DNA of 9,534 nucleotides from Dongia_A sp035274225 (lineage in GTDB: Bacteria; Pseudomonadota; Alphaproteobacteria; Dongiales; Dongiaceae): positions 1 to 9,534 of the forward strand of contig DATEOK010000493.1 of the NCBI GenBank assembly GCA_035274225.1, read 5' to 3'. The translations under genes and the position numbers were made by a program. Below are positions 1 to 6,438 of the stretch, one piece after another (within the stretch, counting starts at the first letter, position 1; each line of letters starts with the position of its first letter). The notes beneath the pieces were generated by a model, which saw only the letters and a program-made list of their open reading frames with translations, searched no databases and was not told where the DNA came from.

Positions 1-808
1 TCAACTGGTCAAGAACGTCGCGAGGCAACGGCGCCACCGCGCTGGCTTGCTTCTCGAGCGGCAGCTGAAGCGCGCTCGCGAGATCCATCTCTTGCGTTGC
101 GGCGCCGTCGCTCAGGCGCGGCGCCGGAACATCGAGCGTGGGATAGATCGTCGTCAGGAGCTGTCGGAGCGCAATGGCGCCGCCATAGGGCGTCCAATGC
201 GTGTCCGCAATGTAATAGAGCGACGCCTCCGGATTTCGGATGCGTTCGGCAAGCAGCGGCACCGCGTGATCGATCACGAAGGGCGCGTGCTGCTTGAGGC
301 GTTCATGAATCCCGGCCACGTTCCTGGCGTGGCACCTCCAATATCCTCGGACATAGGGATGCAGCTGGTCCGGATAGATGGTCGATTTGTTCGGCGCGAG
401 CGAGACCCGCAGATCGAGGCCCGATGCTTGTGCCATGTCGATCAGCGCGCGCAGCCGTTGAAGCTGATCGGTCACGTTCTGCAGGTCGACGCAGGCACCA
501 TCGTGGAGCTCTGGACGGTAGAATAGCCAGCCGTCTTTGCCCGAGATGACGGCCGGGCTCGTGATGAAGCCAACGATCCGGAGGCCGATCCAATCGTGCA
601 GTTGCACCGCCGCTTTCATCGCCGCGGTGCGCTCCAGGACGGCATCGCCGAACTGAGTCCTGGCCGTCGTGCTTTTCAACGCTTCGACCTCGGGAAACTC
701 GGGCTGCTGGCGGCCGAAGCTGTCGACGCTTCCGAGCAGGAGGATGCTGCCGACGGGAGCCGCCAGAAAAAGCAGAAACAAGCCGATCTTCAAGTATGCG
801 TGACACAT
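1..808 (-). CDS. AlgX/AlgJ-like SGNH acetyltransferase-type protein, partial (C-terminus beyond left edge)
   Basis: Reading the minus strand from the ATG at 808 gives an open frame of 269 codons that runs off the left edge with no stop. Residues about 5-27 are a hydrophobic signal/anchor segment after a short basic start, so the protein is probably exported or membrane-anchored. Residues 90-97 read GKDGWLFY and 202-209 read DTHWTPYG. Both are hallmarks of the AlgX/AlgJ/DHHW family, SGNH-hydrolase-fold proteins that take part in O-acetylation of alginate and other exopolysaccharides. Asp202 and His204 would be the catalytic D-x-H pair. The Ser block normally lies some 70-100 residues later and so falls outside the window. 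An in-frame TAG 21 codons upstream limits the start; no strong ribosome binding site is visible. The methyltransferase gene ends 104 bases upstream on the same strand, so the two may be co-transcribed. The family call is fairly firm; the polysaccharide substrate is unknown. Confidence 0.82.
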   Translation of the reverse strand, partial: MCHAYLKIGLFLLFLAAPVGSILLLGSVDSFGRQQPEFPEVEALKSTTARTQFGDAVLERTAAMKAAVQLHDWIGLRIVGFITSPAVISGKDGWLFYRPELHDGACVDLQNVTDQLQRLRALIDMAQASGLDLRVSLAPNKSTIYPDQLHPYVRGYWRCHARNVAGIHERLKQHAPFVIDHAVPLLAERIRNPEASLYYIADTHWTPYGGAIALRQLLTTIYPTLDVPAPRLSDGAATQEMDLASALQLPLEKQASAVAPLPRDVLDQL

Positions 809-912
809 TGACCGCTCAAGACCGAAGGAAGCAGGACGAAAGCCGCCCTTGCGCAACCGCCGCGTGTTCTAGCAAGACCGGCGGATTCGGCGCCATCGCC
901 ATTTCAGGCATG

Positions 913-1698
913 CTAGCTCGCCGCCAGGTGGGCGCTGAAATCAAAGCGGCGCGGGCGGATCAGCGACGAAAGCCACGAGCGGCGGCGGAGCGCTGCAGTC
1001 GGAAGAATCTCGAAGCCGGCATAGAAGCCGGCAAGGTCGATCGCATGGGCGGCGGCGAGCGCCTCGTCGTAGCGTTGCTTGATCAGCGTGGAAGACGGAT
1101 CGAGCCGGGTCACCACCACCAGCCCGCTCGGCGGCGCGTCGAACGCGAAGATGCGCAGGTCCGGCCGATAGCGCTGCAAGATCCACAATGCCTTCCAGGT
1201 GTCGCCGGCCCAGGCGTTGGGATAGTGCGATTGGGCCGTGCGCGAGCGGTCGCGTGGGTCGCGGCGCGCCATGTGGTCATCGACGGGCAGGCAGTCGTGC
1301 AGCACGATCAGCGAGTCCGGCCGGCAATGCGGCTCGATATTCATGAAGTCGCGCAGCGCGAAATCGAAATGATGCATGCCGTCGATGAAGGCAAGGTCGA
1401 TCGGCCCACCGAACAGCGCCGTCGGGTTGTGCGCGGCGAAGAAGGCATCGCTCGTCATCTCGAACAGATGGCATGCTGGCTTGCCCGCGCGGACGTCTTG
1501 CGCCAGGCGGAACCGCGGGTCGATGGCGATGCTGGCACAGCGCGCGAGGGCCAGCGTCTTGCCCGCCGCGGTGCCGATCTCCAGATAGTGCCGCGGTCGC
1601 TGCAGCGCATGCAGCCGGCGCAGCAGCTTGAGATAGCCGGTCCCCTGATGCCGGGGCCGGCTGAACGGAGTGTGAGGAACGGCAGGCGCGGTCGTCAT
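913..1698 (-). CDS. class I SAM-dependent methyltransferase (Methyltransf_24 type)
   Basis: This is a complete 261-residue frame. Residues 39-46 (LEIGTAAG) form the glycine-rich SAM-binding motif I. Asp60, in AIDP, is placed to bind the ribose of SAM. Residues 101-111 (DLAFIDGMHHF) and 133-137 (LHDCL) match the Asp-Gly-x-His and His-Asp signatures of the Methyltransf_24/TylF-like group, whose members usually methylate sugar hydroxyls or small molecules and often bind a metal. No signal peptide or membrane segment is seen, so it should be cytosolic. It lies upstream of, and on the same strand as, the AlgX/AlgJ-like gene, which suggests a role in modifying a surface glycan (inference). The ATG at 1698 sits soon after the frame opens; the Shine-Dalgarno match is weak. 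The acceptor substrate cannot be told from sequence. Confidence 0.82.
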   Translation of the reverse strand: MTTAPAVPHTPFSRPRHQGTGYLKLLRRLHALQRPRHYLEIGTAAGKTLALARCASIAIDPRFRLAQDVRAGKPACHLFEMTSDAFFAAHNPTALFGGPIDLAFIDGMHHFDFALRDFMNIEPHCRPDSLIVLHDCLPVDDHMARRDPRDRSRTAQSHYPNAWAGDTWKALWILQRYRPDLRIFAFDAPPSGLVVVTRLDPSSTLIKQRYDEALAAAHAIDLAGFYAGFEILPTAALRRRSWLSSLIRPRRFDFSAHLAAS

Positions 1699-1749
1699 CG
1701 CGGCGCCAACCTAGGAAAGGCAGCGGCCAATTGCTACGTCCGGCTGTCA

Positions 1750-1779
1750 TTGACTTCCGCCCCGCCCCGGCGCTAAAAC
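1750..1779 (+). promoter_or_regulatory. possible sigma-70 promoter for tRNA-Gln
   Basis: TTGACT at 1750-1755 is followed after 18 bases by TAAAAC at 1774-1779. This resembles housekeeping promoters and points toward the tRNA gene about 85 bases downstream. The -10 match is only moderate and the spacer is very GC-rich, so this is a weak call. Confidence 0.25.
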
Positions 1780-1864
1780 GCCCACCGCCGCAGCCACTGA
1801 GCTGCAAGGCTTGTGCGGCCCATGCCACCAAGCCATGAATTCCCAGCTGAATCAGGCGCTTAGT

Positions 1865-1938
1865 TGGGGGATCGTCTAACGGTAGGACAGCGGACTCTGA
1901 CTCCGCCAGTCTAGGTTCGAATCCTAGTCCCCCAGCCA
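1865..1938 (+). tRNA. tRNA-Gln (anticodon CUG), CCA encoded
   Basis: The sequence folds as a full cloverleaf. The acceptor stem pairs TGGGGGA (1865-1871) with TCCCCCA (1928-1934). The anticodon stem is GCGGA/TCCGC (1890-1894, 1902-1906) around the loop CTCTGAC, whose anticodon CTG is at 1897-1899. The T stem is CTAGG/CCTAG (1911-1915, 1923-1927) around TTCGAAT. The discriminator is G1935 and an encoded CCA follows at 1936-1938. The U-A first acceptor pair and the CUG anticodon are typical of bacterial glutamine tRNA reading CAG codons. No copy of the tRNA 3' end is seen downstream, so there is no sign of an integrated element using it as an attachment site. Confidence 0.97.
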
Positions 1939-2007
1939 GAAGTCTTCAAAAAGCAAGAAACAACAAAGGTTTCAGCGGTGCCGTCCACCGCCGGCGGCTG
2001 TGCCAGG

Positions 2008-2030
2008 TCCGGCCGCCGCGGCCAGCCGGA
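2008..2030 (+). other. GC-rich inverted repeat downstream of tRNA-Gln
   Basis: TCCGGC (2008-2013) pairs with GCCGGA (2025-2030). Nested in the same stretch is GGCCGC-C-GCGGCC (2011-2023). Either fold is stable, but no T tract follows, so this is not a standard intrinsic terminator. It could help end or process the tRNA transcript, or could be chance in GC-rich DNA. No coding signal is seen in the 239 bases between the tRNA and the CBS gene. Confidence 0.25.
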
Positions 2031-2078
2031 TTCCGCGCCGATGCAGACCCAATACATCCATTTCCCCTGTCCAGTTCC

Positions 2079-2103
2079 TTGACATTTGGTATTTTGTATA
2101 CCA
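2079..2103 (+). promoter_or_regulatory. TTGACA hexamer with operator-like palindrome upstream of the CBS gene
   Basis: TTGACA at 2079-2084 is a perfect -35 hexamer. Just after it, TGGTAT (2087-2092) and ATACCA (2098-2103) form a perfect 6-bp inverted repeat with a 5-base spacer. The repeat sits where a repressor would block RNA polymerase, but no good -10 box lies at the usual distance. A sister sequence, TGGCAT-N5-ATACCA, occurs at 3926-3942 before the acyl-CoA synthetase operon. The centre TTGTATACCA also resembles operators of FadR-type GntR regulators. Binding by the GntR protein encoded at 3118 is inferred, not shown. Confidence 0.4.
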
Positions 2104-2177
2104 GACTTCTCAGGCGGAGGCAGCTGTCGTCCCCAAGCAACGACGTGCTGGGTGGCGCCTCTCGATGGGAGGTTCCG

Positions 2178-2612
2178 ATGAGAGTTGGGCACATATTGAA
2201 GACAAAAGGCACGAGGATTGTCACGATCCGGCCTCGCGAATCCGTGGCCGCAGCGGCGAAACTGATGGTGACTGAGAACATCGGCGCCCTTGTGGTGACA
2301 GATGTAGTTCTTACTGAGGGCACCACCGTTGTCGGCCTTTTCTCAGAGCGCGATCTGATGCGTGCCCTCGTTGCAGGCGGTCAAGATGTCATGAGGATGT
2401 TGGTTGAGAAAGTGATGAGCAAGAAGCTCATTTCATGCGCGCCGGATGACGACCTCGCAGACGTGATCGAGAAAATGGATCGACATGCTATTCGTCACCT
2501 TCCGGTTCTCGACGAACATACGTTGGTTGGCGTCCTCAGCGTGCGCGACGTGATTCGCGTCTTGCGCGGAGTCGTTGCAGAAAAAAGTGAAATTGTGGCT
2601 CCAGCAGCATAG
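2178..2612 (+). CDS. tandem CBS-domain protein
   Basis: The protein has 144 residues and is almost entirely two CBS domains. CBS1 spans roughly residues 10-62 and contains the pattern VVGLFSERDLMRAL. A VMSKK linker lies near residue 80. CBS2 spans roughly 77-137 and contains RHLPVLDEHTLVGVLSVRDV. Paired CBS domains (a Bateman module) bind adenine nucleotides such as AMP, ATP or NAD and report energy state. Stand-alone versions of this length are common in rhizobia, and their partners are mostly unknown. The start is set by GGGAGG at 2167-2172, five bases before the ATG; an upstream in-frame TTG at 2079 lies inside the promoter-like region and is unlikely. No catalytic domain or membrane segment is present. 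It may be a soluble energy sensor for a neighbouring pathway, but this is speculative. Confidence 0.9.
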   Translation: MRVGHILKTKGTRIVTIRPRESVAAAAKLMVTENIGALVVTDVVLTEGTTVVGLFSERDLMRALVAGGQDVMRMLVEKVMSKKLISCAPDDDLADVIEKMDRHAIRHLPVLDEHTLVGVLSVRDVIRVLRGVVAEKSEIVAPAA

Positions 2613-3117
2613 GGCGAAGCATCGAGGCTCTCTCCGGGCTGTGCTCGAGCGAACCTGCTCCGCGGGACTGAGGCTTTCGATGCGTTGACTCTTGTTTTCT
2701 GTGACGGGGCGACCAACTGCCCCGGATACAAGGTGACCGCCGTGCAAGTACGTCTTCGAACCAGAAGTCGGAATGGCAGCGCGGCTATGAGGTACCGCGC
2801 AAGGCGAAGGGCCAACTGGCGGGCTTCTGCCTAGCGGCCGTCCCGACAACAAGCAAGGCGTGGCGTTGACATACTGGGTCGCATACCGTATTTCGTGTGC
2901 CAGTCGGGCTTGCGCCCATTCGCCTTGGTTCGGCTAAAAAGCACTCCGCGTACGTGGACCGAGGCGAGCAATTCGCGTGAGAGGCAACCACGACGAGACC
3001 CGGGGAAATTGGATATTCCCCTTCCGCAACAGTGAGACAATTATGGCGATTGGTGAAAAGCTTCGCACCGGTTCCGCGGCGTCCAGGCCAAAGGCTGGCG
3101 ATTCTGGGGAGACCCAT
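2613..3117 (+). other. 505-base intergenic region, no supported gene
   Basis: Frames crossing this stretch lack ribosome binding sites and recognisable domains, and the longer minus-strand frames overlap the GntR gene and look like shadows. A 7-bp inverted repeat, GCATCGA (2619-2625) with TCGATGC (2677-2683), encloses 51 bases and is too open for a terminator. A promoter-like element lies at 2866-2894. In the putative GntR leader, GGGGAA (3002-3007) and TTCCCC (3016-3021) form a short hairpin. Positions 2700-2865 might hold decayed coding sequence, but I cannot identify any. Confidence 0.5.
2866..2894 (+). promoter_or_regulatory. probable GntR-gene promoter with overlapping palindrome
   Basis: TTGACA (2866-2871), a 17-base spacer and TATTTC (2889-2894) make a reasonable sigma-70 type promoter pointing at the GntR gene. 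ATACCGTAT (2883-2891) is a 9-base palindrome overlapping the -10 box, and CATAC is repeated directly at 2870 and 2882. GGT-N5-ACC (2877-2887) overlaps as well. FadR-type regulators often repress their own genes, so autoregulation is plausible. The leader to the chosen start would be about 215 bases. Confidence 0.4.
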
Positions 3118-3798
3118 ATGCGGCTCAACATTGCGCCCATCCAGATTAATACCAGCCTGCGCGACCTCGCGTACGATGCCATCAAGAAGGCGATCACCGA
3201 GATGGACATCTACGGCCACGCCAACGAGGTCCGCCTCGATGAGCGCCAGCTGTCGGAAGACCTCGGTGTCAGCCGTACGCCGATCCGGGAGGCCCTGACC
3301 ATCCTCGAGCTGGAGGGCTTCGTTCGCGCCGTGCCGCGCCGCGGCATCTTCGTCATCCGCAAGTCCAAGGCGGAGATCATCGAGATGATCACCGTGTGGG
3401 CCGCGCTCGAGAGCATGGCGGCACGCCTGGCCGCCCAGCGCGCCACAGTCAAGGAACTGCGCTCCTTGCGCAATATCTTCGACGAGTTCGAAGGTGAGTC
3501 GCCCGAAGAGCACATGCACGAATATTCCGAGGCGAACATCGCCTTCCATCAGACCATCATCAAGCTGAGCAAGTGCCCGCTGATCGCCGAGATGACGGGA
3601 AATCTCTTCATTCATGTGCGGGCGATCCGCAACGTGTCGCTGCGGCAGGAACATCGCGCCGAGCGCTCGATCAAGGACCATAAGCGGATCATCGATGCAC
3701 TCGAGGCGCGCGACGCCGATCTCGCCGAGCGTCTCGACCGCGAGCACACCCTGGGACTCGCGGCGCACGTCGAGAAGCACGGCATTTTCGCTACCTGA
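3118..3798 (+). CDS. GntR-family transcriptional regulator (FadR/FCD subfamily)
   Basis: From the ATG at 3118 the protein has 226 residues, typical for this subfamily. Residues 14-79 form the winged helix-turn-helix, with the signature LSEDLGVSRTPIREAL at 45-60 and the wing PRRGIFVI at 73-80. Residues about 88-215 form the all-helical FCD effector domain. Its metal/ligand-site histidines are visible in FHQTI, DHKRI, and near the C-terminus in DREH and AAHVEK. Such proteins usually repress catabolic operons and release DNA when they bind a carboxylic acid. The start is chosen for GGGGAG at 3106-3111, five to six bases from the ATG. In-frame starts at 3043 (ATG) and 2977 (GTG) would add 25 or 47 residues of unconserved-looking sequence without a good ribosome binding site. 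The synthetase operon begins 298 bases downstream on the same strand and is the likely target. Confidence 0.92.
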   Translation: MRLNIAPIQINTSLRDLAYDAIKKAITEMDIYGHANEVRLDERQLSEDLGVSRTPIREALTILELEGFVRAVPRRGIFVIRKSKAEIIEMITVWAALESMAARLAAQRATVKELRSLRNIFDEFEGESPEEHMHEYSEANIAFHQTIIKLSKCPLIAEMTGNLFIHVRAIRNVSLRQEHRAERSIKDHKRIIDALEARDADLAERLDREHTLGLAAHVEKHGIFAT

Positions 3799-3882
3799 GA
3801 TCAGGCCGCACGGCCAGCGAGTCTCCCGGATTTTCATCTTATTCTTCGCACGCCCTCGCGGCTAACGCCCGCGCTTGTCCGT

Positions 3883-3899
3883 GCGCCGTCGGCGCGTTT
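3883..3899 (+). terminator. weak possible intrinsic terminator after the GntR gene
   Basis: GCGCC (3883-3887) and GGCGC (3891-3895) form a 5-bp stem with a 3-base loop, extendable by two wobble pairs, and followed by GTTTC. It lies 85 bases past the GntR stop and just before the next TTGACA. The T tract is very short, so termination would be inefficient at best. Confidence 0.22.
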
Positions 3900-3908
3900 C
3901 AAACACTC

Positions 3909-3942
3909 TTGACAGGCACGCCCTCTGGCATGCCATATACCA
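3909..3942 (+). promoter_or_regulatory. promoter/operator region of the acyl-CoA synthetase operon
   Basis: TTGACA at 3909-3914 is followed by an AT-rich stretch, CATATA (3934-3939), that could serve as a -10 box, though the spacing of 19 bases is long. Between them TGGCATGCCA (3926-3935) is a perfect 10-base palindrome. The wider TGGCAT-N5-ATACCA (3926-3942) matches 11 of 12 half-site positions of the element at 2087-2103; in both copies ATACCA is followed by GA. This is a good candidate site for the GntR regulator encoded just upstream. The exact transcription start cannot be fixed. Confidence 0.45.
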
Positions 3943-4047
3943 GATACAGACTTTTGCCAGGATGCGCGAGCTGCGGGCGGTGCCCCATAGGCCGATGATC
4001 CAGGGACAGTCGATCCGTACCCTGCCGCGTGCCTGGAAATAGAGGAA

Positions 4048-4073
4048 CGCAGTAGCCGCGTTACGCTGCTGCG
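4048..4073 (+). other. leader hairpin before the synthetase ribosome binding site
   Basis: CGCAGTAGC (4048-4056) pairs with GCTGCTGCG (4065-4073), giving nine pairs with one T-G wobble and an 8-base loop. It ends 11 bases before the ribosome binding site AGGGAGGGAG (4085-4094). It is followed by A residues, not T, so it is not a terminator on this strand. It could stabilise the mRNA 5' end or hold the ribosome binding site open. Confidence 0.35.
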
Positions 4074-4096
4074 AAAAATGATCAAGGGAGGGAGCA

Positions 4097-6271
4097 ATGG
4101 CTGAAGCCGCCGTGAAGCAGAATTCGACCGACGGTCGCGCGGCCCATCGGCAGCGCGATCTCGTCAACAGCGTCCTCGAGCGGGTCAAAACCGAAGGCCG
4201 AACCAGCCTGACCGCGCCGGAAGGCAAGCTGCTGTGCGAAGCCTATGGAATTTCGGTGCCAAAGGAAGGCGTGGCAAAATCGGCGTCCGAAGCCGCGTCG
4301 CTCGCCGCCGCCATGGGTTATCCCGTTGTCTTGAAGATCGTCTCCCCCGACATCCTGCACAAGACCGAAGCCGGTGGCGTGCTCGTGGGCCTGAAGAGCG
4401 AAGCGGAAGTGACCCAGGGCCACGCGACCATCCTCGCGAACGCACGCCGCTACAAGGCGGATGCGAAGATCGAAGGCGTCCAGGTGCAGCAGATGCTCAC
4501 CGGCGGGCAAGAGGTCATCGTTGGCGCCGTGACCGACGGCAGCTTCGGCAAGCTCGTTGCCTTCGGCCTCGGCGGTGTCCTTGTCGAGGTCTTGAAGGAC
4601 ATCACCTTCCGCCTCGCGCCGGTCACGCAGGACGAAGCGCTCTCCATGCTCGACGGCATCCAAGCAGCCGAGATCCTGAAAGGCGTACGCGGCGGCGAGC
4701 CGGTCGACCGTGCGGCGCTTGCCGACATCATCCAGAAGGTCAGCGAGCTGGTCAGCGACTTCCCCGACATCGTCGAGATGGACCTCAACCCGATCTTTGC
4801 GAAGCCGAACGGCGCGATCGCGGCCGACGTCCGCATCGTCGTCGACTTCGCGCCCAAGCCGGAGCGCTACCGCCCGACCCAAGACCAGATCGTCGCGCAG
4901 ATGAACCGGATCATGAAGCCGGACGCGCTGGCGGTGATCGGCGCCTCCTCCGAGGATGGCAAGATCGGCAATTCCGTGATGAAGAACCTCATCAACGGCG
5001 GCTACAAGGGCACGATCTATCCGATCCATCCCAAGGCCGACGAGATCATGGGGATCAAGGCGTACAAATCGGTCAAGGACGTGCCGGGCAACATCGACGT
5101 CGCGGTGTTCGCTATCCCGGCGAAGTTCGTCGCCCAGGCGCTGACCGAATGCGGCGAGAAGAAGATCGCCGGCGCGGTGCTGATCCCGTCCGGCTTTGCC
5201 GAGACCGGCAACCACGAGGGCCAGGCGGAGCTGCAAGCGATCGGGCGGAAATACGGCATCCGCCTGATGGGCCCGAACATCTATGGCTTCTACTATACAC
5301 ACAAGAACCTGTGCGCGACCTTCTGCACGGCCTATGATGTGAAGGGCCATGCTGCCCTGTCCTCGCAGTCCGGCGGCATCGGCATGGCAATCATCGGCTT
5401 CAGCCGCTCCGCCAAGATGGGCGTTTCTGCCATCGTCGGCCTCGGCAACAAGTCCGACATCGACGAGGACGATCTCCTCACCTTTTTCGAGCAGGACGAC
5501 AACACCCATGTCATCGCGCAGCATTGCGAAGACCTGAAGGACGGCCGCGCCTTCGCCGAAGCGGCGAAGCGCGTGTCGAAGAAGAAGCCGGTGATCGTGC
5601 TCAAGGCCGGGCGCACGTCGGCGGGCGCCAAGGCGGCGAGCTCCCATACCGGCGCGCTGGCAGGCAATGACAAGATCTATGAGGACGTCCTCAAGCAGTC
5701 CGGCGTCATCCGTGCTCGCTCGTTGCGCGACCTTCTCGACTTCGCGCGCGGCGTGCCGGTGCTGCCGACGCCGAAGGGCGAGAACGTCGTCATCATCACC
5801 GGCGCCGGCGGTTCTGGCGTGCTGCTGTCGGATTCATGTGTCGACAACGGCCTCAAGCTCATGGCGATGCCAGACGATCTCGATGCCGCTTTCCGCAAGT
5901 TCATCCCGCCGTTCGGCGCCGCCGGCAATCCGGTCGACATCACCGGCGGCGAGCCTCCGACCACCTATCGCAACACGGTCAAGCTCGGCCTCGAGGATTC
6001 CCGGATCCACTCTCTCATCCTCGGCTACTGGCACACCATCATCACACCGCCGATGGTGTTCGCGGAGCTGGTGGTCAGCGTGATCGACGAGATGAAGGCC
6101 AAGGGAATCCACAAGCCGGTGGTCGCCTCGCTCGCCGGCGACGTGCAGGTCGAGGAGGCAGCAGAGTATCTCTACGCACACGGGGTGCCGGCCTACGCCT
6201 ACTCGACGGAGATTCCGGTGGCGGTGCTCGGCGCCAAGTACAAATGGGCTCGCGGGGCCGGCCTCCTCTGA
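4097..6271 (+). CDS. fused ADP-forming acyl-CoA synthetase (acetate--CoA ligase family), ATP-grasp domain first
   Basis: The protein has 724 residues. Residues 38-251 are an ATP-grasp_5 domain, with VVLKIVSPDILHKTEAGGV at 77-95 and EMDLNPIF at 227-234. Residues 269-390 are a CoA-binding Rossmann domain (LAVIGASSEDGKIGNS). About 390-580 is the succinyl-CoA-ligase-like domain, with SSQSGGIG at 422-429 and SHTGALAG at 516-523; His517 is the expected phosphorylated residue. The rest is the ACD C-terminal subdomain. Such enzymes couple ATP and CoA to an acid, giving acyl-CoA, ADP and phosphate, in the cytosol. The order beta-alpha is swapped relative to the common alpha-beta fusion. The usual GPNC(L/P)G reads GPNIYG at 392-397, which may mark a subfamily with a different substrate. 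The start is set by AGGGAGGGAG ahead of the ATG. It is the first gene of the operon. The substrate is unknown; oxalate or a related short acid is inferred from its neighbours. Confidence 0.9.
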   Translation: MAEAAVKQNSTDGRAAHRQRDLVNSVLERVKTEGRTSLTAPEGKLLCEAYGISVPKEGVAKSASEAASLAAAMGYPVVLKIVSPDILHKTEAGGVLVGLKSEAEVTQGHATILANARRYKADAKIEGVQVQQMLTGGQEVIVGAVTDGSFGKLVAFGLGGVLVEVLKDITFRLAPVTQDEALSMLDGIQAAEILKGVRGGEPVDRAALADIIQKVSELVSDFPDIVEMDLNPIFAKPNGAIAADVRIVVDFAPKPERYRPTQDQIVAQMNRIMKPDALAVIGASSEDGKIGNSVMKNLINGGYKGTIYPIHPKADEIMGIKAYKSVKDVPGNIDVAVFAIPAKFVAQALTECGEKKIAGAVLIPSGFAETGNHEGQAELQAIGRKYGIRLMGPNIYGFYYTHKNLCATFCTAYDVKGHAALSSQSGGIGMAIIGFSRSAKMGVSAIVGLGNKSDIDEDDLLTFFEQDDNTHVIAQHCEDLKDGRAFAEAAKRVSKKKPVIVLKAGRTSAGAKAASSHTGALAGNDKIYEDVLKQSGVIRARSLRDLLDFARGVPVLPTPKGENVVIITGAGGSGVLLSDSCVDNGLKLMAMPDDLDAAFRKFIPPFGAAGNPVDITGGEPPTTYRNTVKLGLEDSRIHSLILGYWHTIITPPMVFAELVVSVIDEMKAKGIHKPVVASLAGDVQVEEAAEYLYAHGVPAYAYSTEIPVAVLGAKYKWARGAGLL

Positions 6272-6333
6272 ACGCCAGAGGCGGACCACGCACGCGCGCC
6301 CGGTAGCGGCATAGCACAGTTGGATTCCATCCA

Positions 6334-6360
6334 GCCGGCGATCGCATCGCGGTCGCCGGC
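6334..6360 (+). other. strong intercistronic hairpin
   Basis: GCCGGCGA (6334-6341) pairs perfectly with TCGCCGGC (6353-6360). After one T-G wobble the stem continues with CGC/GCG around the loop ATC, giving a 12-bp stem with a triloop. It lies 63 bases past the synthetase stop and 79 before the reductase start. AAGGGG follows, so it is not an intrinsic terminator. Likely roles are 3'-end protection or processing of the upstream message, or a dispersed palindromic repeat. Confidence 0.5.
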
Positions 6361-6438
6361 AAGGGGATGGCTTGCGCGAATGATGCCCTGGCGGACGGAG
6401 AAACACTTCGAGCCGCCAGCGATCAAGGGGAGGGTGTC

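Noticed and set aside
796..1776. 326-codon plus-strand frame opposite the methyltransferase
   Set aside because: The minus strand encodes intact SAM-binding motifs over the same bases; the plus frame is an Arg/Ala-rich shadow.
1865..2177. tRNA-Gln 3' end as an integration site for a mobile element
   Set aside because: No integrase gene, and I saw no repeated copy of the tRNA 3' end in the window.
2619..2683. Terminator after the CBS gene from the GCATCGA/TCGATGC repeat
   Set aside because: The loop is 51 bases and no T tract directly follows the stem, so it is not a convincing terminator.
2785..3837. 350-codon minus-strand frame covering the GntR gene
   Set aside because: The plus strand carries a clear winged-helix and FCD protein here; the antisense product matches nothing recognisable.
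3909..3942. Sigma-54 (-24/-12) promoter suggested by TGGCA before the operon
   Set aside because: No TTGC-type -12 element lies at the required spacing; the palindromic reading fits better.
4078..4104. Eight-codon ORF overlapping the synthetase start (ATG at 4078)
   Set aside because: It has no ribosome binding site of its own and starts just after a hairpin; it is most likely chance.
4082..5647. 521-codon open frame on the minus strand opposite the synthetase gene
   Set aside because: It lies antisense to a gene with clear domains, is rich in Arg, Asp and His as expected for a mirror frame of GC-rich codons, and has no recognisable motif.
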